Below, piece after piece: positions 18,612 through 26,306 of a DNA stretch of 64,000 nucleotides. Location of the stretch: contig NZ_JAFMOX010000067.1 in assembly GCF_019049655.1 (NCBI RefSeq), positions 124,001-188,000 of the forward strand, read 5' to 3'. Under the pieces are notes generated by a model, which saw only the letters and a list, made by a program, of their open reading frames with translations, ran no database searches and was not told where the DNA came from. A program made the translations under genes and the position numbers. The DNA comes from Rahnella rivi. Lineage in GTDB: Bacteria > Pseudomonadota > Gammaproteobacteria > Enterobacterales > Enterobacteriaceae. Within the stretch, counting starts at the first letter, position 1. Each line of letters starts with the position of its first letter.

Positions 18612-18643
18612 AAAAAAGGTTGTTCGCGAGAACAACCTTTTTT
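18612..18643. terminator. Bidirectional terminator between lipA and tatE
   Basis: A 14-bp perfect stem (18612-18625 with 18630-18643) around GCGA, with an A-run on the left and a T-run on the right. It can stop transcription from lipA (+) and from tatE (-). Confidence 0.85.
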
Positions 18644-18681
18644 ATTTTGGCCGCCACACCAGAGACTTCAGTACGGAATAC

Positions 18682-18888
18682 TCAGTCTTTATGCTCTACG
18701 CGCTTTTCTTCTTCAGCCGTTTTTTCAGCTGTCGCAGGTGCCGGGGTAGCATCATCATTCATCGCTTTCTTAAAGCCACGCAGTGCAGCACCCAGGTCAC
18801 CGCCCAGAGAGCGCAACTTGCTGGTACCGAACAACAGAACGATCAGCACGCCGACCACTAACAATTTAGTAATACTTAGACCTTCCAT
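18682..18888 (-). CDS. tatE: Twin-arginine translocase subunit TatE
   Basis: TatA-family pore subunit. 68 residues: a short N-terminus (MEGLSITKLL), one membrane helix (about 6-22), the FGTSKLRSLGGDLGAALRGFKKAMNDD hinge and amphipathic helix, then an acidic tail. The start is placed at ATG 18888, after AAGAAGG, because the residues upstream have no counterpart. As in E. coli it is a lone tatA paralogue next to lipA, and it resembles TatE (GEISITKLLVV type) more than TatA. Confidence 0.92.
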   Translation of the reverse strand: MEGLSITKLLVVGVLIVLLFGTSKLRSLGGDLGAALRGFKKAMNDDATPAPATAEKTAEEEKRVEHKD

Positions 18889-19128
18889 ACATACCTTCTT
18901 TACACTGAGTGCCAGAAAACAGCGGTAACAACCTGTCATTATTAACGGCCATTCACGACGCTAATACAAACCGAAAATGTAACAGAACGGATCCAGTATT
19001 GTGCGCATTATGACCAGCGACGGCGATTATGAGCGAGAACTGCCTGCTCATAAAGCACTTCTGCCATCGGGCGGAGGAAATACGCTGCAAACTTGATGTT
19101 GACCCGGATTTTGTTGCACCGCTGCCCG

Positions 19129-19926
19129 TCAGATAAAGCGGCTTAAGAAGGCCTGCGTGCGAGGATGCTGTGGATTAACCAGCACCTCGCCCGCCGTTCC
19201 CTGTTCGACCACAACACCGCGATCCATAAACACCACGCGGTCCGCCGCCTCTTTCGCAAAACCAATTTCATGCGTCACAACAATCATCGTTAAGCCCTGC
19301 TTCGCCAGATCCCGCATGGTTGACAGCACTTCGCCCACCAGTTCCGGGTCGAGCGCCGAGGTCGGCTCATCGAACAGCATCAGTTTAGGTTTCACCGCCA
19401 GCGCGCGGGCAATCGCCACACGCTGTTGCTGTCCGCCAGAGAGATGGCGCGGATAAGCATCGGCTTTATCGCTCAGACCGACCTTTTCCAGCAGCTCGCG
19501 GGCATATTTTTCCGCCTCCTGCCGCGACTCTTTATGCACGCCAACCGGGGCTTCGATAATATTTTGCAGCACGGTCATGTGCGGATAAAGATTGAATTGC
19601 TGGAACACCATACCGATATCCCGGCGCTGGCGTGCAATCGCCCGTTCAGACAATTTATGCAGCCGCTCGCCACGCAGCTCATACCCGATTTGCTCGCCGC
19701 CCACCATGATTGAACCGCGATCGATATCTTCCAGATGATTGATACAGCGCAGAAATGTCGATTTACCCGAGCCCGAAGGCCCGAGGATGACCACAACTTC
19801 GCTGGGTTTCACATCCAGATCTATGCCTTTCAGCACTTCATTGTCGCCGTAACTTTTATGCACGTTACGGGCAACCACCAGTGACGCCGGTTCGGATGAC
19901 CCGATGTCGGAGGGTAAATGACTCAT
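19129..19926 (-). CDS. Polar amino-acid ABC transporter ATP-binding protein
   Basis: 265 residues. Walker A is GPSGSGKST, the signature LSGGQQQRVAIARAL, Walker B LMLFDEPTSALDPE, and the switch His lies in VVTHEIGFA. It is closest to the HisP/GlnQ type. It has about 20 extra N-terminal residues compared with GltL. It ends a three-gene operon: its start overlaps the permease stop by 4 bases. The substrate is not identifiable from the ATPase. No terminator is obvious downstream. Confidence 0.93.
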   Translation of the reverse strand: MSHLPSDIGSSEPASLVVARNVHKSYGDNEVLKGIDLDVKPSEVVVILGPSGSGKSTFLRCINHLEDIDRGSIMVGGEQIGYELRGERLHKLSERAIARQRRDIGMVFQQFNLYPHMTVLQNIIEAPVGVHKESRQEAEKYARELLEKVGLSDKADAYPRHLSGGQQQRVAIARALAVKPKLMLFDEPTSALDPELVGEVLSTMRDLAKQGLTMIVVTHEIGFAKEAADRVVFMDRGVVVEQGTAGEVLVNPQHPRTQAFLSRFI

Positions 19927-20906
19927 AAGTCCTCCTTTCGGGCCATGCCCGGTGAATTCATAATCGGCGCGGCTTTATCTTCCGCAGCATGTTGACGGCG
20001 CTTCACGCTGGGCAACGTGCGGCGCGTGCCACGGGAGTAGTAACGCTCGATGGCGGACTGTCCGAGATTAAGCAACGACGTGATGAACAGATACCAGATC
20101 ACCGCAACCATCAGCATCGGCACCACTTCGAAGGTCCGGTTGTAAACGGTTTGCACCGAATATAACAGGTCACCCATGGCAATGACGCTGACCAGCGACG
20201 TCGCTTTGATCATACTGATCAGCTGGTTACCGGTAGGCGGAATGATCGAGCGCATGGCCTGAGGAATAATGATCCGGCGCAGCGCACGACCACGACTCAT
20301 GCCAAATGCCTGGGCCGTTTCAGCCTGACCGTTATCGACTGACAGCAAACCGGCGCGAATGATTTCTGCCATGTACGCGGCCTCATTCAGCGCCAGCCCC
20401 GCAATGGCGGCCGTCAGCGGTGTGATCAAATCATTGGTATTCCAGCTCATGTATTCAGGGCCAAACGGAATGCCCAACACCACGCGCGGGAACAACGTCG
20501 ACATGTTGTACCAGAACAACAGCTGAACCAGCAGCGGCGTACCCCGGAAGAACCAGATATAAAGCCCCGCCAGCTGCCGCAGCAATAAGCTGTTCGACAA
20601 ACGCGCTATCGCCAGCATCAGACCAATGAACACACCGAGCACCATTGAAACGACGGTCAGGCCGAGCGTGACGCCCAGACCTTTAATCACCGTACCTTCC
20701 GTGAACCATTGGGCAACAACGTGCCATTCAAAGTTTTTATTCTGCGAGATGCCCCAGAGAACATCCGCGGCGATCAGCAGCACCACAATCCATGCCACCC
20801 AGCGGCCAACGCTGCGTGGCGCATGGGAGAACTCAACGTTACGACGTGGATCCTGCGTATAGTCGTCCTTGACTGCCGGCTTTAAACTATACGTTTTATC
20901 GGTCAT
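19923..20906 (-). CDS. Polar amino-acid ABC transporter permease
   Basis: 327 residues. A long cytoplasmic N-terminus (about 1-30) precedes five or six membrane helices. The EAA loop is around ETAQAFGMSRGRALRRIIIPQAMRSIIPPTGNQ. The long basic C-terminal tail (SRGTRRTLPSVKRRQHAAEDK) is unusual for the family. It is a HisM/GlnP-type single permease, so it probably works as a homodimer. It overlaps the neighbouring genes by 4 bases at each end. Confidence 0.92.
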   Translation of the reverse strand: MTDKTYSLKPAVKDDYTQDPRRNVEFSHAPRSVGRWVAWIVVLLIAADVLWGISQNKNFEWHVVAQWFTEGTVIKGLGVTLGLTVVSMVLGVFIGLMLAIARLSNSLLLRQLAGLYIWFFRGTPLLVQLLFWYNMSTLFPRVVLGIPFGPEYMSWNTNDLITPLTAAIAGLALNEAAYMAEIIRAGLLSVDNGQAETAQAFGMSRGRALRRIIIPQAMRSIIPPTGNQLISMIKATSLVSVIAMGDLLYSVQTVYNRTFEVVPMLMVAVIWYLFITSLLNLGQSAIERYYSRGTRRTLPSVKRRQHAAEDKAAPIMNSPGMARKEDL

Positions 20907-21811
20907 TTAGGTTGTGCCTTTGCCAGATTGATGCCCGGTGCCTGGATCATGTTGCCTTCCAGACCCCATTTTTTCATGATGATGGCATAGGTACCGTTAT
21001 CAAACAGCTTCTGATAACCGGCGAGAATCGCATCCCGCACCGCTGAGTCTTTCGGCACCACCGTGCCCTGGAAAATATCACCGAAACCATTCGGCTGGCC
21101 GGTACCGGTCAGTTCCAGCTGGCCATTGGCTTTCTCAACAAAATAGGTCAGCGGCGCCTGAGAAGAGAAGAATGCGTCAGAGCGGTTGGAACGCACCGCC
21201 AGAATGGAGGTTGGCTGATCGCTGAAAGATTGCACGGTCACGGCAGGTTTGCCGTCTTTCACGCACACCTCAGACTGCTTGCGGATAACCTGTTCCGCTG
21301 ACCCCCCCGCCATCACGGCAATGCGTTTGCCGCAGGTATCGCCGAGAGCATTGATCTTTTCCGGGTTGCCTTTACGCACACCAAACACAACGAACTCTTT
21401 GACGAAATCGACGAAATCATTCTTAGCCTGACGGTCAGGATAATCGCCAATCGGGCCGATGCCCATCTGGTAGCGGCCAGCGGCCATACCGCTGAGGATC
21501 CCGGACAAACCGGTCACCGAGGCATGTTCAATTTTTACACCCAGCACTTCTCCCAGCGCATGGGACAAATCGGCACTCGCGCCGTCGAGGCCGTTGCTGC
21601 CGGTCACGATTTCATAAGGAGGGAAAGAGCCATTATTCACAGAGGTCATCACACCCGACTTCTGAATGTCCGCAGGTAATTTGGCGTGGATCGCCGGGTC
21701 CATCGTCTGAGCCGGGATCGCAACACTTTCAGCAGCAAAAGCATTTAAGGAAGACACGGAAAGTAAAGCAGCAGTCAGCACCGCGGCCTGACGTAATTGT
21801 TTTGCCATCAT
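20903..21811 (-). CDS. Periplasmic amino-acid-type substrate-binding protein
   Basis: 302 residues with a signal peptide ending near NAFAAES (about 27-29). It is a solute-binding protein family 3 type: SGVMTSVNNGSFPPYE, LDGASADLSHALGEVLGVK, and GRYQMGIGPIGDYPDRQAKNDFVDF. ATG 21811 is chosen because GAGG lies 8 nt upstream; a second ATG follows at once. It is the first gene of the importer operon. The ligand is unknown; the upstream amidase and the MocR regulator hint at a nitrogenous, amide-bearing compound. Confidence 0.92.
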   Translation of the reverse strand: MMAKQLRQAAVLTAALLSVSSLNAFAAESVAIPAQTMDPAIHAKLPADIQKSGVMTSVNNGSFPPYEIVTGSNGLDGASADLSHALGEVLGVKIEHASVTGLSGILSGMAAGRYQMGIGPIGDYPDRQAKNDFVDFVKEFVVFGVRKGNPEKINALGDTCGKRIAVMAGGSAEQVIRKQSEVCVKDGKPAVTVQSFSDQPTSILAVRSNRSDAFFSSQAPLTYFVEKANGQLELTGTGQPNGFGDIFQGTVVPKDSAVRDAILAGYQKLFDNGTYAIIMKKWGLEGNMIQAPGINLAKAQPK

Positions 21812-22004
21812 CTCTTATTCCTCTGTGTAAAAAATCAGTCTGTGAGTTTATGAATGTTGTGTATTTATAATTGGAGCCTTCCGTGGCGAACTTCTTTTGA
21901 GTGATATTTTTGGGGTCTTTCTTTACAACGAGTTCCCTGGTGAGGCGCTCGCGTTACTGCCTTGAGCACTGAATATCAGCCGTTGAGGAGCGGCCGGATC
22001 AGGC

Positions 22005-22799
22005 TCAGTCGTTGTGCAGCTGCGGCAAACCAAAACGACGGTTTGCCAGCACCGGCAACACTTTTCGGGCATGTGCCAGACGTGCTTTGTCCAGCTCGGC
22101 AAATATCAGGGCGGGCGCTTCGGCGGCGCGGGCAATCGCCACGCCCAGCGGATCCACCACCATACTGTTGCCGATATTACGCTCGCCACATTCACCCACT
22201 GCCACCATGTAACTGGTATTTTCCAGCGCGCGAACCGAGACCAGCATGTCCCAATGCATTTCTTTCAGCGGACCTTTTACCCAGGCAGCAGGCAGCACCA
22301 GCACGTCTGCGCCATCCAGCACCAGACGGCGCGCCAGCTCCGGGAAACGCACGTCGTAACAGGTCATCAGGCCAATGTTAAACCCGGCCACCTCAACCAG
22401 CGGCGGCACATCATCGCCCGCGGTAACATTTTTGGATTCCTGAGACGAGAAAGCGTCATACAAATGCAGCTTGCGGTATTGCGAAATAATTTCACCATTG
22501 CGGATAGAAATCAGCACGTTATAGGCACGATTGTCTGGCGCAGGTGTATGCACGCTCATCATGGTGGTCATCTGATTGCCACGACTGGCGGCCAGCAACT
22601 GACTGACAAACGGGCCGTCCAGCGGTTGTGCAGCTTTGAGAACTAAATCCGGATCAGTGATATCGCGCGCCAGAATACCTTCCGGCAGCACCAGCAAATC
22701 TGCACCTGCTTCCAGGGATTTCGCCATCAGCGAAAGGCAGGTTTCTACGTTAGCTTCCCACTCGCGGGAAACGGCAAACTGACCTAATGCAACTTTCAT
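22005..22799 (-). CDS. ybeM: Nitrilase-family amidase YbeM (deaminated-glutathione amidase type)
   Basis: 264 residues (about 262 in E. coli strains with an intact gene). The nitrilase catalytic triad is Glu40 (LPEG), Lys110 (YRKLHLYD) and Cys147 (TCYDVRF). The family hydrolyses C-N bonds; the YbeM/Nit1 branch acts on deaminated glutathione and related omega-amides. The start ATG 22799 has GGAG 8 nt upstream; an ATG at 22817 overlaps the previous stop without a ribosome-binding site. In E. coli ybeM also lies between tatE and crcB, where K-12 has a disrupted copy. Here it is intact. Confidence 0.9.
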   Translation of the reverse strand: MKVALGQFAVSREWEANVETCLSLMAKSLEAGADLLVLPEGILARDITDPDLVLKAAQPLDGPFVSQLLAASRGNQMTTMMSVHTPAPDNRAYNVLISIRNGEIISQYRKLHLYDAFSSQESKNVTAGDDVPPLVEVAGFNIGLMTCYDVRFPELARRLVLDGADVLVLPAAWVKGPLKEMHWDMLVSVRALENTSYMVAVGECGERNIGNSMVVDPLGVAIARAAEAPALIFAELDKARLAHARKVLPVLANRRFGLPQLHND

Positions 22800-22816
22800 C
22801 GTAATTTCTCCGGCCA

Positions 22817-23776
22817 TTAACGGTTGGCAAATTGCGGGAACAAATCTGCCGGCGTCAGGCGCTGAGCGGTCAGCCCCTGGGCATGTAATTCATAAGCAAA
22901 ATCGTCGATCATTTTTTCGTTGGCGGCGAAACCGTTTGCATTCCAGTTCGCAGGCAAATCGACCACTGTGCGGCGTAAATCATCCAGCAACCACGGTGTG
23001 GTATCGGCGTATTTCGCGCGCTTATCCATCCAGAGTTCATAAGACTGATCGATAATGTCGCTTAACGCCTGCGGCAGCCAGGGGTGAGCTTCAGCCAGCG
23101 CCGGTTTGATCGCCAGTAAGTGAATACCGGGGATGTAACCCACGCGGTTAAAATAGGCCAGTTCAGCCGCGCGGAAATCCGGCTGGAACTGACGGAAACC
23201 GGAATCCGGTTTAAAGAAGCCGTCAGGCATAAATGGCGTGAAGATCGCGTCCAGCCAGCCTTCCTGCAACAGTTCCATCATAGGACGTTCGCCCGGAACC
23301 GCTTCGATGCGCCCTTCTCGGCCAAAACCCGCCAGGCGATCAACAATCGGGTGCGCCTGCGTCAGACGGCCCACGTACCAGTTAGCGTCTTCGATACCCA
23401 CGCCTTCCAGCGCCAGCAGCGTACGGGTCCAGGTATTGCCTGAATCCTGCCAGCCGGTAAGGCCGATGCGTTTACCCGCCAGTTGCGACAGCTCGGTCAG
23501 CGGACTGTCTTCGCGGGTGATAATGCAGCGCTGACGAAAACCGCGCATCAGGAAGTGCGGTATGGCCAGCAGATCGGTTTCACCACGGGCGCGGCCCTGG
23601 GCATAGCGGCTGAAAGAGACTTCACCGGCGTCGTACTTCTCGCTGGTCGCCAGGTTATCGACCAGCGTACCCACACGATCAATCTCGAGGGTAAACCCTT
23701 CAGGTTTAAGATCGCCCAACGCCAGTGGCGTAAAATAATCCCAGTCACGAACGGCCAGCCTGATGGTAATCGTCAC
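22817..23776 (-). CDS. Cytosolic Pht5-like (4,5-dihydroxyphthalate decarboxylase-related) binding-fold protein
   Basis: 319 residues with no signal peptide. The order of motifs (VRDWDYFTPLALGD, YDAGEVSFSRYAQGRARGE, AIPHFLMRGFRQRCIITRED, LAGKRIGLTGWQDSGNTWTRTLL) is that of the periplasmic-binding-like family annotated as 4,5-dihydroxyphthalate decarboxylase (Pht5). The start is set at GTG 23776 because AAGGGG lies just upstream; an ATG at 23800 lacks one. It ends 17 bases before ybeM, so the two are probably co-transcribed. Whether it is an enzyme or a ligand sensor cannot be told from sequence. Confidence 0.75.
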   Translation of the reverse strand: MTITIRLAVRDWDYFTPLALGDLKPEGFTLEIDRVGTLVDNLATSEKYDAGEVSFSRYAQGRARGETDLLAIPHFLMRGFRQRCIITREDSPLTELSQLAGKRIGLTGWQDSGNTWTRTLLALEGVGIEDANWYVGRLTQAHPIVDRLAGFGREGRIEAVPGERPMMELLQEGWLDAIFTPFMPDGFFKPDSGFRQFQPDFRAAELAYFNRVGYIPGIHLLAIKPALAEAHPWLPQALSDIIDQSYELWMDKRAKYADTTPWLLDDLRRTVVDLPANWNANGFAANEKMIDDFAYELHAQGLTAQRLTPADLFPQFANR

Positions 23777-23848
23777 ATCTATCCCCTTAAGTGTCAGCAT
23801 TTGATATGCAGAAAGACAATGCTGCGCTGCGCAGTTTGTTCATCATTC

Positions 23849-23870
23849 GTTCACAAACTCGTCCACAAAC
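23849..23870. promoter_or_regulatory. Direct repeat, probable MocR operator
   Basis: GTTCACAAAC (23849-23858) and GTCCACAAAC (23861-23870) are spaced one helical turn apart (12 bp), in the gap between the divergent Pht5-like gene and the mocR-type gene. A related inverted half (GTTTGTTC) lies near 23834-23841. MocR regulators are known to bind direct repeats of this kind. Confidence 0.5.
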
Positions 23871-23981
23871 GCATTAGATTCTTTTACGAAGGAGATGATG
23901 TTCACGACAGCATGATTATTTTATCGCCTCCGTTGGCTAAGTTTGATACTAATGGCATAAATTAATATGTACAATAGAATC

Positions 23982-23997
23982 TTTGTTACTGAACAAA
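23982..23997. promoter_or_regulatory. Palindrome just upstream of the MocR gene
   Basis: TTTGTT (23982-23987) and AACAAA (23992-23997) surround ACTG, 11 bp before the ATG. The half-site resembles the ACAAAC core of the upstream repeats, so autoregulation is plausible. Confidence 0.35.
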
Positions 23998-24007
23998 AGG
24001 CAAAAAA

Positions 24008-25351
24008 ATGGCTGAAAACTCCCCGGAAAAAACGCTGGACGCAGAATGGTTAGCAATACAATTGCAGGACCGTTCAATGCGGGGTATCGCGATTGAAACG
24101 GCGGCGCTGATCCGCTCGGGCGTGATCGAAATTGGTACCCATCTGCCTGCCGTTCGTGAGCTGGCGCAGGCGTTAGGCGTCAGCCCGGCCACGGTTTCCG
24201 CCGCCTGGGGCCAGCTGCGTCGGCAAAAAGTCATTGCCGGACGCGGCAGAAATGGCGTCTGGGTTTGCGGCGACATGCTTTCACCGCGCCCTGCCCGTTT
24301 TGAAAAAATCGGTAACTTTGGCGAGCACATCATCGCCGATCTGGCGCTGTCTTCGCCCGATCCCGCGCTGTTGCCAGATCTGCATGAAGCCATGCAGCAA
24401 GGGGTCAGCGCCGATAACCTCAACAGCTATCAGCGCGAAGCCATTGCCCCGGCTTTACTGGAGGCGGTGAAACCTGACTGGCCGTATGACGCACCGGCGT
24501 TTATGGCGGCTGACGGCGGGTTCGATGCGATGAATCTGGCACTGCAAACCTTACTGATGCAGGGCTCAGTGGTCGCGATTGAAGACCCGACGGCCACGCG
24601 ATTGCTGGATATGCTGGATAATCTCGGCGCGCAGGTGGTGCCGGTGAAATGTGATGAATTCGGCCCGATCCCCGAATCACTGAGTCACGCGCTGGCCAAA
24701 AACCCGTCGGCATTTATTTTCCAGCCCCGCACTCATTCCCATTGCGGCCATGCACCTGATGCAGAACGTTTTGCGGCGCTGGCGGCCATTCTCGCCGGGA
24801 GCAATGCGCTGATTATCGAAGACGATGGTATCGGACAGCTCTCCGCTTATCCGCCGGTCAGCATGGGCAGCGTCCTGCCGGAGCGCACCGTACACGTGCG
24901 CTCCTATTCAAAAGCCTATGGCCCGGATTTACGGCTGGCCGTGCTTTCCGGTTCTGAAGATCTCGTCAAACAAATCAAATCTTTCCGCAACTTTGGCGCA
25001 GGCTGGTCGAGCCGCATTTTGCAACAAGCGCTGGCATGGTTGATTAAGGATCAAAACACTCAGGAAGGGATTACGCATGCCAAAGCGATTTATGCCGCAC
25101 GGCGCAAGGCAATGTCAGATGCCCTGCGCATCCGCGGTGTGAACATCCCTGAGCGCGACGGGCTGGCGATGTGGATCCCGGTGCCGTCAGAGCAGTTCGC
25201 GCTGGTGACGCTGGCCGCACGCGGTATCGCCGTGTTGCCGGGCGAGCGCTGCCGCATCGGACCGGGGCAGTTTATCCGCATCAGCACCAGCCAGATTCAT
25301 GCAGATAAAGTCGATCTGATTGCCGATGCCATTGTGCTGGCGATGGGCTGA
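24008..25351 (+). CDS. MocR-type regulator (GntR HTH + PLP aminotransferase-like domain)
   Basis: 447 residues. The N-terminal GntR winged helix (about 10-80) contains GTHLPAVRELAQALGVSPATVSAAWGQLRRQKVIAGRG. A fold-type I aminotransferase-like domain follows, with the PLP lysine at about Lys302 in RSYSKAYGPDLR. MocR proteins sense PLP adducts or amino compounds. It is divergent from the Pht5-like/ybeM genes across a 231-bp gap with repeats, so it probably controls them and perhaps the importer. The ligand is unknown; related members control vitamin B6, GABA and taurine genes. Confidence 0.9.
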   Translation: MAENSPEKTLDAEWLAIQLQDRSMRGIAIETAALIRSGVIEIGTHLPAVRELAQALGVSPATVSAAWGQLRRQKVIAGRGRNGVWVCGDMLSPRPARFEKIGNFGEHIIADLALSSPDPALLPDLHEAMQQGVSADNLNSYQREAIAPALLEAVKPDWPYDAPAFMAADGGFDAMNLALQTLLMQGSVVAIEDPTATRLLDMLDNLGAQVVPVKCDEFGPIPESLSHALAKNPSAFIFQPRTHSHCGHAPDAERFAALAAILAGSNALIIEDDGIGQLSAYPPVSMGSVLPERTVHVRSYSKAYGPDLRLAVLSGSEDLVKQIKSFRNFGAGWSSRILQQALAWLIKDQNTQEGITHAKAIYAARRKAMSDALRIRGVNIPERDGLAMWIPVPSEQFALVTLAARGIAVLPGERCRIGPGQFIRISTSQIHADKVDLIADAIVLAMG

Positions 25352-25380
25352 CGTTTTACGCTAAAATCAGCCCCTGCTGT

Positions 25381-25431
25381 ATGGAGATGACATTCCTCCC
25401 AAACCGCCTTTACCGGCTGATGATGTCTACG
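25381..25431 (+). ncRNA. Fluoride riboswitch (crcB motif) aptamer
   Basis: The block matches the fluoride aptamer in order and spacing. P1 pairs GGAG (25383-25386) with CTCC (25396-25399). The pseudoknot pairs GACAT (25389-25393) with ATGTC (25423-25427). Between them are the conserved AAACCGCC segment (25401-25408), a small stem closed by GGC, the GGCTGATGATG segment (25415-25425), and the terminal CTAC. It lies 70 bp before crcB, the fluoride exporter gene these aptamers usually control. Confidence 0.92.
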
Positions 25432-25453
25432 CAATCTCGCGAGAGGTTCGTAG
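25427..25453 (+). promoter_or_regulatory. Expression-platform hairpin of the fluoride riboswitch
   Basis: CTACG (25427-25431) pairs with CGTAG (25449-25453), and AATCTC pairs with GAGGTT inside around GCGA. The 5' arm is the 3' end of the aptamer, so the hairpin and the folded aptamer exclude each other. AGGTTCG (25444-25450) can alternatively pair with CGGACCT (25463-25469), and ACCTT (25466-25470) with the crcB Shine-Dalgarno AAGGT (25491-25495). Confidence 0.6.
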
Positions 25454-25500
25454 CATCGCGCCCGGACCTTTCTGTTTTTTCTCTGTTTATAAGGTTTTCT

Positions 25501-25884
25501 ATGTTCAGCACCTTACTTGCAGTTTTTATTGGCGGCGGTATTGGCAGCGTTGTCCGTTGGTATGTCAGCCTGAAAATGAACGGAATGACACCGGTGCTGC
25601 CGGCCGGCACACTGACGGTCAATCTGGTCGGCGCATTTATCATCGGGCTGTGTATCGCCATTTTCAGCCGGATGACGCATCTTGATCCGGTATGGAAAAT
25701 GCTGATCACCACCGGCTTTTGCGGCGGATTAACCACGTTTTCCACCTTCTCGCTCGAAGTGGTGTACATGTTGCAGGACGGTCGTTTTGGCGCAGCCTTA
25801 CTCAATATGGCGCTCAATCTCGCCGGTTCACTCGCCATGACCCTGCTGGCGTTTGCACTGGTCAGTTGGTACAGCGCGCACTGA
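25501..25884 (+). CDS. crcB: Fluoride channel/exporter CrcB (Fluc)
   Basis: Small dual-topology membrane protein that expels fluoride. 127 residues and four hydrophobic helices. Family motifs are GGGIGSVVRWYVS (about 10-22), PAGTLTVNLVGAFIIG with the conserved Asn, and GFCGGLTTFSTFSLE. The start is ATG 25501 with AAGG 6 nt upstream; the in-frame codons before it are riboswitch sequence. It lies between the ybeM/mocR block and the small ORF, and the riboswitch implies induction by fluoride. Confidence 0.97.
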   Translation: MFSTLLAVFIGGGIGSVVRWYVSLKMNGMTPVLPAGTLTVNLVGAFIIGLCIAIFSRMTHLDPVWKMLITTGFCGGLTTFSTFSLEVVYMLQDGRFGAALLNMALNLAGSLAMTLLAFALVSWYSAH

Positions 25885-25891
25885 CTCACCC

Positions 25892-25927
25892 CGGCGGCGA
25901 TCTCTTTTCTGCTCTGAGACGCCGCCG
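25892..25927 (+). terminator. GC-rich hairpin after crcB
   Basis: CGGCGGCG (25892-25899) pairs with CGCCGCCG (25920-25927) around a 20-nt loop. It is followed by a T-rich but interrupted stretch, so it is a weak intrinsic terminator candidate. Confidence 0.5.
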
Positions 25928-26047
25928 TGGCTTCATTTTGTGACCTGCGTTCCGCTTCCTCTCCTTTGTCTTAATGTTTCCTTCATGTTCTGCCGCGATA
26001 ATGGCCAGCATCAATTCCGGTTCATTCATGTAAACATGAGGTATGCC

Positions 26048-26140
26048 ATGTTCTCCGCTCCAAAAACGTCATCCGAATATCTGGTTGTGGCCCTTTGCGT
26101 CCTGACCGTCGCCGCTTTTTTCCAGGCGTACTTCGCTTAA
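26048..26140 (+). CDS. Putative 30-residue single-span membrane protein
   Basis: ATG 26048 has GAGG 6 nt upstream. The translation is MFSAPKTSSEYLVVALCVLT followed by VAAFFQAYFA. It has a short polar N-terminus, one hydrophobic helix (about 12-25) and an aromatic end. An alternative ATG at 26036 would add four residues. A good terminator follows at 26180-26210. I do not recognise the sequence. Codon choice looks ordinary for the region. It lies between crcB and a TetR gene. Confidence 0.5.
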   Translation: MFSAPKTSSEYLVVALCVLTVAAFFQAYFA

Positions 26141-26179
26141 TCACACCGCCTGCAGGTTGTGATACCCCTCTTTTCGCTG

Positions 26180-26210
26180 ACGGCGCATTTCTCTGGAATG
26201 CGCCGTTTTG
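26180..26210 (+). terminator. Terminator after the 30-codon ORF
   Basis: ACGGCGCATT (26180-26189) pairs perfectly with AATGCGCCGT (26197-26206), followed by TTTG. No other + strand gene ends nearby, which supports transcription of the small ORF. Confidence 0.7.
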
Positions 26211-26230
26211 CCGTCTTCATCATACAAATA

Positions 26231-26259
26231 TTTACCTGCCGGACCTTATTGCCTATAAT
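26231..26259 (+). promoter_or_regulatory. Promoter of the TetR/MFS operon
   Basis: TTTACC (26231-26236) and a perfect TATAAT (26254-26259) are spaced by 17 bp. The TetR start codon is 48 bp downstream. Confidence 0.65.
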
Positions 26260-26262
26260 TGA

Positions 26263-26280
26263 GAATGATCGTTCACATTC
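26263..26280. promoter_or_regulatory. Probable TetR operator
   Basis: The inverted repeat GAATG (26263-26267) / CATTC (26276-26280), with an 8-bp centre containing TCGT, begins 4 bp after the -10 box. This is a classical position for self-repression. Confidence 0.5.
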
Positions 26281-26306
26281 ATTAACGGCGACCCGCCAGG
26301 ACATCC

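Noticed and set aside
19426..19713. 95-codon plus-strand ORF within the ABC ATPase gene
   Set aside because: Shadow of the ATPase, whose Walker motifs and signature are intact on the minus strand.
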